A stretch of DNA of 64,000 nt from DASXRA01 sp036506155 (GTDB lineage: Bacteria > Actinomycetota > Actinomycetes > Mycobacteriales > Jatrophihabitantaceae): positions 1-64,000 of the forward strand of contig DASXSF010000155.1 of assembly GCA_036506155.1 (NCBI GenBank). Direction: 5' to 3'. The position numbers and the translations under genes were made by a program. The notes beneath the pieces were generated by a model. It saw only the letters and a list, made by a program, of their open reading frames with translations, made no database searches and was not told the origin of the DNA. Shown in pieces: positions 1 to 9,077 of the stretch (position 1 is its first letter; each line of letters opens with the position of its first letter).

Positions 1-1
1 C

Positions 2-76
2 CGCACCCATCACCCCCGCCACGCCGCCGAACGCCTCAACAGCAACGAAGGTCACGATCTACAACTGCCGTACTAG
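2..76 (+). CDS. C-terminal tail of an unidentified protein (partial)
   Basis: An open frame enters from the left edge and ends at TAG 74-76, giving 24 residues that finish NSNEGHDLQLPY. Nothing in it is recognisable, and it is too short to judge codon use. It converges on the decayed flavin reductase that ends at 88. It may be the tail of a real gene or a chance frame. Confidence 0.25.
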   Translation, partial: RTHHPRHAAERLNSNEGHDLQLPY

Positions 77-87
77 GCTGAACTACA

Positions 88-526
88 TCAGACCCAGTCG
101 AATCGTTCGGTGTGGATCCGGTCGGCCGGCGTACCGATCTGGACAAGCGCCCTCTCGACGGCATCGAGCATCGCGTTCGGACCGCAGGCGAAGAACTGGA
201 ATCGCTGAAAGCCCCCCGGTAGGTGACGGGCGAGATTTCCGCGGTCAGGTACCCCGTTTCTGCCGTCCAATCCGGCGGCTCCTCAAGCACGTGCACCACC
301 TTCACATTTGAGCCGAGCGGTCAACTCGGCGATGCTGTTGCAGAAGATGATGCTGTCCCAGTTGCGATTGCCGGCGAACAAGACGACGGGACGTACGTCG
401 GGAACTGAAGTCCCCATCGGCCTTGATCGCGATCTCGACACTGCCGTTCGCCTCGGCGCTCGAGCAGATCGAGAACGGGTGCGAGGTGACCGAGAAAGGC
501 GATCTGCCGACCGTGATCCACGCGAA
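88..526 (-). pseudogene. Decayed FAD/NAD-binding reductase (ferredoxin/ferric reductase type)
   Basis: Pieces of one flavoprotein reductase lie in successive minus-strand frames. From 526 downward one frame reads FAWITVGRSPFSVTSHPFSI, with the HPFS motif of the FAD domain. A second frame gives RPVVLFAGNRNWDSIIFCNS, the NAD-binding core. A third gives VVHVLEEPPDWTAETGYLT. A fourth gives FQFFACGPNAMLDAVERAL and ends in RFDWV before the stop. At least three frame changes are needed to join them, so no full protein can be made. Intact relatives carry a membrane ferric-reductase-like domain upstream; here the N-terminal half is missing and a YdeI-like gene sits immediately upstream. The family is inferred from motifs. 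The decay is seen directly. Confidence 0.8.
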
Positions 527-589
527 CTGATGTGTACGACGTCGTCGGAGCTTTGGCTGGTGGATGCCCTGAACGCGGACGATCCGCCG

Positions 590-1150
590 TTAGGCCGCCC
601 CGCGAAGCTTGCCGTTCTTGGACAGCGCCGGGTCGGTGCATGCGGAGAGGTCAAAGCAGCACGGCCGCCGCTTGCCGTTGTTCATCTTGGAGATGCTCAC
701 TTCGACTCGCCGCTCGCGCGTAACAGGACTCGCGGTCGCGTTGACCCACCGCACCCACTCCCAGCGCGCCATCGGCGTGATCCCGTTCCACATGTCTCGA
801 ATCTTCTGCGGCGCGAGCCTCAGAGCTGCTGCCAGGTCAGGTGGCACGTCCGGCTCCGGCCAGTCTCGAGTTGCCTCGATGGCGACGCTGACGCGGTCGC
901 CGTCACCGATGTCAGCGGCTTGTCGCAGTTCCTGATCAACTTTCATCCAGTGGCCCTTCAAACCGTCCGGCTCCAGCACCGTCCGGAAGCCGGAGCCATT
1001 GATCGATCCCTGAACTGCCACCTGCCCGCGCGACGGCAGACGCCGGCTCGCCTCCTCCGGTAAGCGCACGATGCTCGACGTATCGATGGAGCAGAGCGTC
1101 GCCTCGAATCGAATCGTCGCCGTCCCGCTGCGCTGACTCACGAGAGTCAT
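590..1150 (-). CDS. YdeI/OmpD-associated family protein (DUF1905 plus YdeI domain)
   Basis: The 186-residue product has an N-terminal beta-rich DUF1905-like domain (roughly residues 5-100, with GSGFRTVLEPDG) and a C-terminal YdeI/OmpD-associated segment (roughly 115-175) with PPDLAAALRLAPQKIRDMW and ITPMARWEWVRWV. Such two-domain proteins are common in actinobacteria. The family is loosely linked to bacteriocin protection, but no enzymatic role is established. ATG at 1150 is preferred over upstream codons because homology begins about 10 residues later and the upstream extension looks non-coding. No clear ribosome-binding site is visible. The broken flavin reductase lies just downstream on the same strand. 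Confidence 0.8.
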   Translation of the reverse strand: MTLVSQRSGTATIRFEATLCSIDTSSIVRLPEEASRRLPSRGQVAVQGSINGSGFRTVLEPDGLKGHWMKVDQELRQAADIGDGDRVSVAIEATRDWPEPDVPPDLAAALRLAPQKIRDMWNGITPMARWEWVRWVNATASPVTRERRVEVSISKMNNGKRRPCCFDLSACTDPALSKNGKLRGAA

Positions 1151-1398
1151 GATTCCACGCCACACGGGGGACGATCTCAACCACGGATCCCAACCTGCCA
1201 ATCTGCTGATCGCCAAAGCGACTGCACCCGGCAAGCCTTCGCCAACGTGAGCTGCCGGCACGGTCCCGATCGGGGTATTCGTTTGCGCGAGCCAGGCGGT
1301 CTATCTACGGTGAGCTTCTCCGGTCCCGAGCGAGAGGCTAGTCGTGAAGTTCTGAGGTCGTCCGTTACCCGACCTCCGTCCGCTTGGGAGCTTCACGC

Positions 1399-3000
1399 AT
1401 GTCTAATCTCGCGATCAGTCTGTCGTCCGTCAGCTTCGCCTGGTCCGACGGCACCCCCGTCTTTTCCGAGTTGGACCTGCTGGTGCCGGCTGAGCGCTGC
1501 GGCCTCGTCGGGCTTAGTGGCGCCGGTAAGTCGACGCTGCTCCGGCTGATCTCCGGCGAACTTGCTCCAGCGAGCGGGCACATCTTGGTTTCCGGCGAGG
1601 TCGGCTACCTGCCCCAGGACCTGACTCTCGATGCCGATCTGGGGGTGGCCGAGTTTCTGGGCATCGCCCGGGTTGTGGAGGCGATCCGCGCTGTCGATCG
1701 CGGCGCTGCGGACCCGGAATATTTCGATGTCATCGGCGACGACTGGGACGTCGAGCACAGGGCGCTGGCCGCGTTGTTCCGGCTGGGCCTACCCGCTGAC
1801 GCCCTCAGCCGGCGGGTGGGTCAGCTGTCCGGCGGCGAGGTCACGCAGCTGGGGCTCGCGCGGTTGCTGATCCGCGAGCCGGACGTGTTGCTGCTGGACG
1901 AGCCGACCAACAACCTCGATGCCGACGCGCGGGTGCGGCTCTACGACATGGTTGCTGCCTGGCCGCACCCACTTCTGGCGGTGAGCCACGACCGCGAGTT
2001 GCTCGAACGTCTAGACCGGATCGGTGACGTGCGCGGCGGCGAGGTGCGGTGGTACGGCGGCGGCTACCGGGCGTACGCCGAGCAGGTTGCCGCAGAACAG
2101 GAGGCCGCGAAACAGGCCGTGACCACCGCGCGCGCCGAGCTACGCCGTCAGCAGGCTGACCGGGTCGACGCAGAGCGGACTCTCGCCCGGCGCAAGCGCT
2201 ACGCCGCCAAGATGTATGCCAACAAGCGGGAGCCGCGCGCAGTGATGAAGCTCCGCAGGCGCTCCGCCCAGGAATCGGCGGCCGCCTACCGCCGAACCCA
2301 CGAAGACCGGCTAGACGCCGCACAGACCCGGTTCGAAGACGCGCAGTCGCGATTGCGCGAGGCCCGCTCGATCCACGTCGACCTTCCCGCCACCGAGGTA
2401 CCGGCCGCCCGGATTGTCCTCACCACGCACGACCTGGTGCTGCGCACCGGTACGGAGGTCAGCCTCGACGTCGTCGGCCCGGAGCGGATTGCGGTGGTTG
2501 GGCCGAACGGGTCCGGCAAGACCACGATGTTGCACACGCTCGCCGGCCTGATCGCGCCTGCGTCGGGCATCGTCGATTTGCGAGTGCGGGCACGGTTGCT
2601 GCCGCAGCGGATCGACGTCCTCGACGGCGAGCTGAGCGTCTACGACAACGTATTGAGACGATCGCCCGGCGTATCGCCCAACGCGGTCCGGGCGCAGCTG
2701 GCCCGATTCCTGTTCCGCGGCAATGCGGCCGACCGGTTGGCGGACGGGCTGTCGGGTGGAGAACGATTCCGTGCCGCGCTCGCCATGGTGCTGCTGGCAG
2801 ACCCGCCGGCTCAGCTGCTGCTGCTCGACGAACCGACCAACAACCTCGACTTCGCCTCATACAACGCCCTCGTATCGGCGCTGTCTGCCTACCGTGGAGC
2901 CCTCCTCGTCGCCAGCCACGACCGCACGTTCCTCGACGAGCTGGGCGTGGCGCGCGTGATGGAATTCGCGCCGAGCAACGATCTTGCCGGAGCGGGATGA
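1399..3000 (+). CDS. ABC-F family ATPase (ribosome-associated, no membrane domain)
   Basis: The 533-residue protein has two ABC ATPase domains on one chain and no transmembrane segments, the layout of ABC-F proteins. These act on the ribosome, either in translation quality control or in protection from ribosome-targeting antibiotics. Domain 1 has Walker A GLSGAGKST, signature LSGGE and Walker B LLLDEPTNN. Domain 2 has GPNGSGKTT, LSGGE and LLLDEPTNN. Between them is a charged, helical linker (about residues 225-330, rich in A/R/E/Q), as expected for the P-site tRNA-interacting region. The ATG at 1399 is preceded by GGGAG 8 bases upstream, better than the TTG at 1384. It stands alone, so a specific resistance role cannot be assigned. 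Confidence 0.92.
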   Translation: MSNLAISLSSVSFAWSDGTPVFSELDLLVPAERCGLVGLSGAGKSTLLRLISGELAPASGHILVSGEVGYLPQDLTLDADLGVAEFLGIARVVEAIRAVDRGAADPEYFDVIGDDWDVEHRALAALFRLGLPADALSRRVGQLSGGEVTQLGLARLLIREPDVLLLDEPTNNLDADARVRLYDMVAAWPHPLLAVSHDRELLERLDRIGDVRGGEVRWYGGGYRAYAEQVAAEQEAAKQAVTTARAELRRQQADRVDAERTLARRKRYAAKMYANKREPRAVMKLRRRSAQESAAAYRRTHEDRLDAAQTRFEDAQSRLREARSIHVDLPATEVPAARIVLTTHDLVLRTGTEVSLDVVGPERIAVVGPNGSGKTTMLHTLAGLIAPASGIVDLRVRARLLPQRIDVLDGELSVYDNVLRRSPGVSPNAVRAQLARFLFRGNAADRLADGLSGGERFRAALAMVLLADPPAQLLLLDEPTNNLDFASYNALVSALSAYRGALLVASHDRTFLDELGVARVMEFAPSNDLAGAG

Positions 3001-3050
3001 ACCGTGGTCCGACCCTGGAGCCGGATCGCCGCCTTGAACAGGCGCCCCGC

Positions 3051-3572
3051 TCAAGGTGATCGGTGAAGGCTGCGCGGCTCTAGGACCACGACGGCGGTCG
3101 TCGAGCCACGCCGGGCGGCCCAGTCGTCCAGATGCGGCGTGACGCGCGTATACCGCGCCCAGAGCCGATCTCGCTCAGCGTCTCGCGCTTCATGCGCGGT
3201 CACCTCTCGGGACCACCCGTCGGGCAGGACCACGGTGGCGTGCCGATCATGCTGGAGGTTGAGCCACCACGCCGGCTCGGCGCGATCCCAGCCGTTCATG
3301 GCCAGGGTGACCAGATCCGGCCCGTCTTCGATAAACGCCAGAATCACGCTACGCGGCGCACCAGTCCGGCGACCGGTGGCCGTCAGCACCATCGTGCCCC
3401 ACCGGTCAGGTGTCGGCTCGCGGAGCCCACGGCGGCCGTGCGTCAGTCGGTACAGCCCACGATGCGCCCTCCACGCGGCATGAATAACCGGCTTCGGCGG
3501 AAGCCAGGTACTGCCTCGCGAGCCCCGACTCACCGCGGAACCCCAGTTGAGCACGCCACAATCATCGCCCAT
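3051..3572 (-). CDS. DUF385 / nitroreductase-family deazaflavin-dependent oxidoreductase
   Basis: The 173-residue product matches small split-barrel proteins related to Ddn, which use deazaflavin F420. Family-like stretches are WGTMVLTATGRRTGAPRS, VTLAMNGWDRAEPAWWLNLQ and DRHATVVLPDG. The long open frame extends upstream, but the ATG at 3572 is preceded by GGAGG five bases away and matches the usual family length. Substrates are unknown; relatives reduce nitro compounds or unsaturated lactones. It is transcribed away from the dehydrogenase gene at 3822, so the roughly 250 bp between them should hold both promoters. Confidence 0.85.
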   Translation of the reverse strand: MGDDCGVLNWGSAVSRGSRGSTWLPPKPVIHAAWRAHRGLYRLTHGRRGLREPTPDRWGTMVLTATGRRTGAPRSVILAFIEDGPDLVTLAMNGWDRAEPAWWLNLQHDRHATVVLPDGWSREVTAHEARDAERDRLWARYTRVTPHLDDWAARRGSTTAVVVLEPRSLHRSP

Positions 3573-3821
3573 TGCCGCCTCCCGACCACCGGCTCCCAAC
3601 CCACCGAGCGTGCCAGCAGGCACACCGGCGCACGAGAACCGAAAGTCCCTACTGAAAAGGCTCGAACGGCTCTGCCCCTGCTCCAACCCATCGGCTGTAC
3701 GCACACGAACGCCGGGCGGCGGTTGACGGCGGGTACCCTCATGATCGCCGACGTGCGCCAGGGAAGGTGGAGCGGGTGACGGTGTCTCTCTCCGCGATCT
3801 CGGTGTTGATCGTTCGGTAGC

Positions 3822-4538
3822 GTGCTCGCCGTGGACCGGTCGAGCCCTCGTGTCACATTGACTGGCGCTGCCGGACGGATCGGACGTGCGATCGTCTCTT
3901 TGCTGCCGGCGCACTGGATCGTCCGGGGAACGAACCTTACCGCCGATGAACGTCTGGGGGCACTCGACGTGCGTGACCTTCAGGCGTGCCGTCGTGCTTT
4001 CACCGGCGTCGACGCTGTGGTTCATCTCGCCGCTATTCCCGAGCCCGCGGCCTCCTGGCAGCTACTCCTGCCCACCAACGTTGTGGGCGCGTACAACGTC
4101 GCCCAGGCTGCAGCCGATTGTGGCGTGCGCCGTCTCGTGCTGGCCAGCAGCCTGCACTCCATGTCGGGTGTGCCCTATGGGACTCAGTCGCGCAGCGACG
4201 ATCAACCGCGGCCGGGAAACCTGTACGGCGCCACCAAAGCGTGGGCCGAAGCATTGGGCGCGTGGATCGCGGCTACCACGACGACGTCGGTGGTCGCTTT
4301 GCGGATCGGGTACTTTGCGGAGCTGCGCCCGGATGTGCAAACCGTGGCGGCGCGGGAGGTGTCGGCGTGGTTGAGCCCGCGGGATGCGGCTGAGCTCGTC
4401 CGCGCCGCGGTCGAGAGTGAATTCACCGGATTCTTCGTCGCCAACGGCCTATCCGCCAACCGCTATCGGGCGGCCGATCTTGAGGCAACGATGCGGCAGC
4501 TTGGCTACAAACCCGTCGACGACGTTTGGGCGCAATAG
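3822..4538 (+). CDS. NAD-dependent epimerase/dehydratase (SDR, uronate-dehydrogenase-like)
   Basis: The 238-residue short-chain dehydrogenase begins with a Rossmann fold: TLTGAAGRIGRAI near residues 12-24 holds the GxxGxxG nucleotide loop. The LYGATKAWAEALG stretch carries the YxxxK catalytic pair. DVRDLQACRRAFTGVDAVVH is the usual acidic loop and fourth strand. The compact length and the FVANGLSANRYRAADLE tail resemble uronate dehydrogenase-like SDRs, which oxidise a sugar uronate with NAD, but the substrate is inferred. The start is uncertain: GTG at 3822 or GTG at 3831, the latter lying 8 bases past a possible -10 (TAGCGT) and compatible with leaderless translation. Confidence 0.85.
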   Translation: MLAVDRSSPRVTLTGAAGRIGRAIVSLLPAHWIVRGTNLTADERLGALDVRDLQACRRAFTGVDAVVHLAAIPEPAASWQLLLPTNVVGAYNVAQAAADCGVRRLVLASSLHSMSGVPYGTQSRSDDQPRPGNLYGATKAWAEALGAWIAATTTTSVVALRIGYFAELRPDVQTVAAREVSAWLSPRDAAELVRAAVESEFTGFFVANGLSANRYRAADLEATMRQLGYKPVDDVWAQ

Positions 4539-4548
4539 CCGTCCCGCT

Positions 4549-4583
4549 CGCGGACAGCGCCCATGGGCACGCTGCTGTCCGCG
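4549..4583. terminator. Hairpin terminator between convergent genes
   Basis: CGCGGACAGC at 4549-4558 pairs perfectly with GCTGTCCGCG at 4574-4583 across a 15-base loop. It lies just after the dehydrogenase stop (4538) and before the end of the LuxR gene (4603), so it can serve both strands. There is no U-run, as is usual in actinobacteria. Confidence 0.6.
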
Positions 4584-4602
4584 ATCTTCCTCGACCGCAT
4601 CG

Positions 4603-7347
4603 TCAGGTCGGCACCGGCAGCATTAGCCGCGTCAGCTCGGCGCGGTTGCGCAAGCCGAGCTTCCGGTAGATCCGGGTCAGGTGTGCCTCGACGGTTGACT
4701 CGCTGACGAACAGTCGGCCGGCGATCTCCCGGTTCCGGTGTCCGGCCGATACCAGCTCGGCGACTTGATGCTCAGTCTCGGTTAGTTCGCCCTCGCCTCC
4801 TCTGCACAGGCGGCGTAGCAGGTCAGTCCCGTGCGCGTCCCAGCCGGCCACCCGTTGCTCAGCCAGAAACGCCAAGCTCTCCTCTCCGACGGTGAGCGCC
4901 CGAGCCCGCTGCCCGCCGCGCACGGCCGCAGCCAGCACACCACACGAGACCCTTGCCGCGTCCAGCTTGTAGCCGAGCCTGCGCAACATATCTTGGGCCT
5001 CCAGCAGCAACTCGAAGGCATCGGGTTGGGCCTCTGTCAACGCCGAAAACCCACGCGCCGCGAGGGAGTGCGCGCAGGACCAGGGGGAGCGCACAGACGC
5101 GGCCTGTTCGATGAGGCGCCGGGCCAAATCAGTCATGACGCCGCCTGCCCCGGCAAGGCTTGCCAGCTGGATCGCCAAGGGCAGGACCGGAACCGCACCC
5201 GGGTGGGCGATGCCCAGGTCGTCGAGTACCTGCTGGGATCGGCACGTGTGCTCGAGACCGGCGGCCCAGTCCTGGCGGGCCGCCGCCAGCACTGCGCGCA
5301 CATGGCCGGCCATCGCCTTCCGTCGGCGCTCGTCCACGAGGTCGGCCCACCACGCCAGCCGTTGGGCGTAGTCCTCGGCGGTACCCTCGTCGCCGCGCCA
5401 TGCTGCGAGCAAACCTGCCGGGTAGGCCAGCCAGGACAAGGCGCGCTCGTCGCCGCTGTCGCCAGCAGCTTCCAGGCCCTCTTCGACGTAGCGGGCCGCG
5501 ACAGCAAGATCCCCGGCGGCCAGCGCCACCTGCGCCAGATCGCAGCATCGGTAGCTGCGCTGGTGCTCCGTTCCCCGGTCCCGTGCACGGCGGTCCATCG
5601 CTTCGAAGTTCGTGCGCGCCTGGACGAGATAGCCGTCCCACAGCTGTTGGCGCCCGTGAAGCACGAGCGGCCATAGGGCCAGCTGCGATTCCACGACCGA
5701 TGCCTCGCAGCGTCGTGCCTCCTCGATTAACCCGTCCGCCCGGTCCCCCGCAAGTAGCGACTCCGTGGAGAGGGTCGACGCAGCCTGCGCGACGAGCACC
5801 GGGTCGTCGACTTGGCGGCCCGTCTCCAGCGCGGCGTGCGTGTGCCGGAGCCCTACCGCCACCCGACCACCGTGTAAGCCCACGAGCCAGCCGAGCAGCC
5901 CGAGCAGGCGTCCTCGCAACAGCCTTGAGCGCCGATCAGCGCCGGTGACACCTTTCAGTGCGGCCCGCACATAGCTTTCGGCCTGGCGGGAGTCGAGTAC
6001 GACCCGAGCGGCGACGACCTCCGCCCGCAGTGGCCCGGGCTGCAGGTCGTCGAGCAGCGAGTCGGCCAGCCCCAACCCGGCGGGCAGATCGCCGGCACAC
6101 GCGTGCTGCACCATCAGCGCCACAGTGCGCCGGACCCGTGCGGACAGGTTTTCGCCTGGGGTGAGCCGGACGCTCTCGGCTAGCGTCTCGGCGGCGGTAC
6201 GCGGCGCACCTCGGCCTGCCAGGCGCATCGCGGACTCCTCGGCCAGCGCAGCCGACTCCTCATCGGCGTCGAGGTGAGCTCGGGCCCGGTGATAGGCGTG
6301 GCGGTCGGGATCGGTGACGACCGATGCGAGGGCGGCGTGCAGAGCAGCCTCGTCAAGAGCGTGTATGTCCCGCAGGACAGCTGCGGCTACGAGTGGATGG
6401 GCGAAGCGGACGACGAAGTCCCGGTCGAGGGCCAGGACGCCGGACGACATCCCCACACGCAGCGCCTTCTCGGGGTCGGTCACACCGGTGGCCGAGCCCA
6501 GCACGCCCAGTGGGGTGGCGCCAGCGACGGCGAGAAGGCGAGCCAGCTGACGCGTGTCGCGCGGCAGCTTGTCGACGCGGTCTCTTAGCGCGGCGAGCGG
6601 GGACACGCACGTTTGCACAACGCTCGCCCCCGGCTCGCCGACCGAGCGGGCGAGCTCGAGCGCGAAGAACGGGTTGCCGTGCGCGTGCTCGGCTAGCCGG
6701 TCAGCAGCCGGGATGGGGAGGGTAGGAGCGGCGGCCCGGATCATGCGTCGCACTTCCGTAGCGGTCAGCGGGGGCACCCGCAGCAACTCCGGCGCTCGAC
6801 CGAGGTCCGGAACCGGGGTCGGCGGCGTCACCGGGCTCCACGTGCACGCAGTCGCCAGCAGCGATACCGGCTCGGCGACCAGCCGGCGGAAGACGAACCG
6901 CAATGTCCGGGCCGTCAGGTCGTCCAGGAACGGCAAGTCATCCACCGCCAACACCACCGGAGCTGTCTCGGCGAGTTCTCGGACACGGACGAGGATCGCG
7001 CGCATCCGATCGAAAACCGACCCGACCGCGGGCCCGTCGACCGCGACGGCGTCATCGTGCTCGACGCCGACGAACAGGTCGAGCAGCCCCTGGCCGGCCC
7101 CATCGCGGTCTTCCGGTCCAGGGCGTGTCTGCAGCACGATCGCTCCGGCCGCGCGGCAGCGGGCCACCCCGTACTGCCACAGGGTCGTCTTGCCGATCCC
7201 TGCCTCGCCCGAAAGGACCATCAGCCGGGGACCGTCGCGGAGCGCCGAGACGATGTCCTCGATGTGACCGCATTCCACCAGCCGGCCCGACACCGGGTCG
7301 GTTGTCGAGCACAAGTCGTCCGGGCGGGCGGACACGCAGGCGGTCAT
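4603..7347 (-). CDS. Large LuxR-family regulator with N-terminal AAA ATPase (LAL/MalT type)
   Basis: The 914-residue regulator has three parts. An N-terminal P-loop NTPase starts near residue 20 with VSGRLVECGHIEDI, then Walker A GEAGIGKTTLW and Walker B VVLAVDDLPFLD. A long helical, TPR-like middle (about 330-830) probably senses a ligand. The C-terminal LuxR helix-turn-helix covers about 850-914 with LTETEHQVAELVSAGHRNRE and VSESTVEAHLTRIYRKLGLR. LAL regulators activate catabolic or secondary-metabolite genes when ATP and an inducer bind. ATG 7347 is the first start placing residues before the ATPase at normal distance; it has no obvious ribosome-binding site. Nothing adjacent identifies its target. 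Confidence 0.88.
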   Translation of the reverse strand: MTACVSARPDDLCSTTDPVSGRLVECGHIEDIVSALRDGPRLMVLSGEAGIGKTTLWQYGVARCRAAGAIVLQTRPGPEDRDGAGQGLLDLFVGVEHDDAVAVDGPAVGSVFDRMRAILVRVRELAETAPVVLAVDDLPFLDDLTARTLRFVFRRLVAEPVSLLATACTWSPVTPPTPVPDLGRAPELLRVPPLTATEVRRMIRAAAPTLPIPAADRLAEHAHGNPFFALELARSVGEPGASVVQTCVSPLAALRDRVDKLPRDTRQLARLLAVAGATPLGVLGSATGVTDPEKALRVGMSSGVLALDRDFVVRFAHPLVAAAVLRDIHALDEAALHAALASVVTDPDRHAYHRARAHLDADEESAALAEESAMRLAGRGAPRTAAETLAESVRLTPGENLSARVRRTVALMVQHACAGDLPAGLGLADSLLDDLQPGPLRAEVVAARVVLDSRQAESYVRAALKGVTGADRRSRLLRGRLLGLLGWLVGLHGGRVAVGLRHTHAALETGRQVDDPVLVAQAASTLSTESLLAGDRADGLIEEARRCEASVVESQLALWPLVLHGRQQLWDGYLVQARTNFEAMDRRARDRGTEHQRSYRCCDLAQVALAAGDLAVAARYVEEGLEAAGDSGDERALSWLAYPAGLLAAWRGDEGTAEDYAQRLAWWADLVDERRRKAMAGHVRAVLAAARQDWAAGLEHTCRSQQVLDDLGIAHPGAVPVLPLAIQLASLAGAGGVMTDLARRLIEQAASVRSPWSCAHSLAARGFSALTEAQPDAFELLLEAQDMLRRLGYKLDAARVSCGVLAAAVRGGQRARALTVGEESLAFLAEQRVAGWDAHGTDLLRRLCRGGEGELTETEHQVAELVSAGHRNREIAGRLFVSESTVEAHLTRIYRKLGLRNRAELTRLMLPVPT

Positions 7348-7539
7348 GAGGAGGAAGAGGGCGGGCAGCGCCCTCTGATACGCGGTCGCGGACCCCAGTA
7401 CCGGCCGAGGTCGTGCCTTATCGGATCTCGTGTCAGCTGAGCGGCGCAAACATCGGGGTGCGGCGGTTACGGGTGACCGGCCGTAACGGTCCTCTGCGCG
7501 CGGCCATCGGCCGGGGCCACGTCGCCCGGTGGCACGCGA

Positions 7540-7572
7540 GTGCGGGGACCACCGCATGAGTGGTCCCCGCAC
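7540..7572 (-). terminator. Terminator downstream of secreted repeat protein
   Basis: GTGCGGGGACCA at 7540-7551 pairs with TGGTCCCCGCAC at 7561-7572 over a 9-base loop. The hairpin follows the stop of the minus-strand gene at 7605 by about 30 bases. Confidence 0.65.
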
Positions 7573-7604
7573 CGGTAGCGCCAAGCGGGTCCTCTTGCCT
7601 CGGG

Positions 7605-8507
7605 TTATCTGTTAGCGCAGATGGCGTAGGCGCGTGGATGCCAAATGGAGTACGTACCGTCCTCCTCGTACGCAAACACCGAGCTACCGGTCGTTGTGCT
7701 TCCGGTGCCTGGGTCGATCGAGTTGACGATGATCTCGCCGATCGCATCGTCGACGGCGTAACCAGTGCCCACTGCGGCACTGCCGTAAGGGCAGTACACA
7801 GTGACCCCGACCCCCGCGTCCGATGTCGTCCCGCCGTCGGCGTAGACGACCTGCTCGGGAAAGGTGGCGTCGGCACAGATGTCATAGGCATCGACCCGCC
7901 AGTTGAAGGAGGCTGCGTCTATCTCCGTCGCGCTCACATCCACATTGAATGCCCGGCCGGCGGCGTCGACGATCGGCTCGACCGAGTACACCCCGACCTC
8001 ACCGGCGCCACCGATGATGTCGAACCCGGTGCCCAACACGATCTGGGTCGAGTCGGCGCAGCCCACTGTCGTGGTCTTGGGCGAGGTTGAGTCATTGACA
8101 AGACCGATTTGTTCTGTGCGGGTCAGGCCCGAGGGCGGGTCGGCACAGCTTGCGACCGCGATCACCGTCCAGTTGGCCGTATACGGGTCGGTCTCCTTCG
8201 CGCTCACCGTCACCTCGGTGAGGTCGGCGCTCGGCGTCGCCTGGTCGAGCAGCACCTTGGTGCTGCCGCCGGTGACGTAGCCGCTGGCATTGATGACCTT
8301 CTTCGTGCCCGGGCATTGGACGGTCACGCTTTTGGCAGCGTTCGAGTTGCTGGCCGACGGCTGCTCCACCCGCTCCACGCCGGTGATCACGGATGGGGTT
8401 GTACCCGTTACCAGTGCCGGTGCCGGTGCCGGTGCGGGTGCGGGTGCGGCCAGGCCGGCGGCGATCACTACCCCGCCGACCAGCACCACCAGGTATTTCG
8501 TGCGCAT
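7605..8507 (-). CDS. Secreted protein with three internal Cys-containing repeats
   Basis: The 300-residue product has a signal peptide (MRTKYLVVLVGGVVIAAGL), then an Ala-Pro dipeptide run encoded by a repeated hexanucleotide. The rest is three related units of about 75-85 residues. Each opens with a strand containing Cys (VTVQCPGTKKVINASGYV, TTVGCADSTQIVLGTGF, VTVYCPYGSAAVGTGYAV). Each ends with an aromatic strand and a second Cys (VIAVASCADP, VDAYDICAD, RAYAICANR), suggesting one disulfide per unit. I do not recognise the family. It is probably a surface or extracellular beta-structured protein. ATG 8507 is supported by GGAGG nine to ten bases upstream. Confidence 0.75.
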   Translation of the reverse strand: MRTKYLVVLVGGVVIAAGLAAPAPAPAPAPALVTGTTPSVITGVERVEQPSASNSNAAKSVTVQCPGTKKVINASGYVTGGSTKVLLDQATPSADLTEVTVSAKETDPYTANWTVIAVASCADPPSGLTRTEQIGLVNDSTSPKTTTVGCADSTQIVLGTGFDIIGGAGEVGVYSVEPIVDAAGRAFNVDVSATEIDAASFNWRVDAYDICADATFPEQVVYADGGTTSDAGVGVTVYCPYGSAAVGTGYAVDDAIGEIIVNSIDPGTGSTTTGSSVFAYEEDGTYSIWHPRAYAICANR

Positions 8508-9077
8508 TGCTGGTTCCCTCCACAACTGCTGTTGTCCAGCCACCGCGCTGATCGAGTCGATCTGTCGGCACGATGTATCGCGACGGCCGGGTTGGCTTGG
8601 ATTCGCCGGCTCCGCGCCGGCCCGACAAGCCTGCGACCCCGGCGGGCACCGTCACTAGCGGGGAACCCCAGTCCTGACCCCACATCGCCAGCGCCACTGG
8701 CGCAGGCCGTCATCATGGTCCTCAGTGCCTGTAGGCGGTACTGACGCTCTGGACGCACAGCGGCCGCTGAGAAGGGGGGTCATCACGCTTCGGCACTCGT
8801 TGACAGCCCGGGTGTCGGCAGCTGGTTGCCGGTGGCACGGTGTGGCGTTAGTGTGCCGGAATGCTGCTTCAGGCGGCGCGGAACACGCTGCCGTCCGTCG
8901 CTGATCGTTCTGTGGTACCGGTGAGATCCGGCCAACTTCCTTGCGTCGATGCCATTGTCAGACGCCGTCGCGTCTTATCACCGCGGTGTCCGCGTAGATC
9001 ATGACCGGTGGCTTGTTGGATCCGCGACGGGTGTGGGCGGGTGAGATGTCCGGACGGCTTGTCGATGGGGGTGCCGG
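8508..9077. other. Intergenic region, no gene seen
   Basis: About 570 bp between the divergent secreted-protein gene and the regulator at 9078. Several open frames cross it, but none shows family resemblance or a convincing start. It must contain promoters for both flanking genes; I could not pick out clear -35/-10 pairs. Confidence 0.5.
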
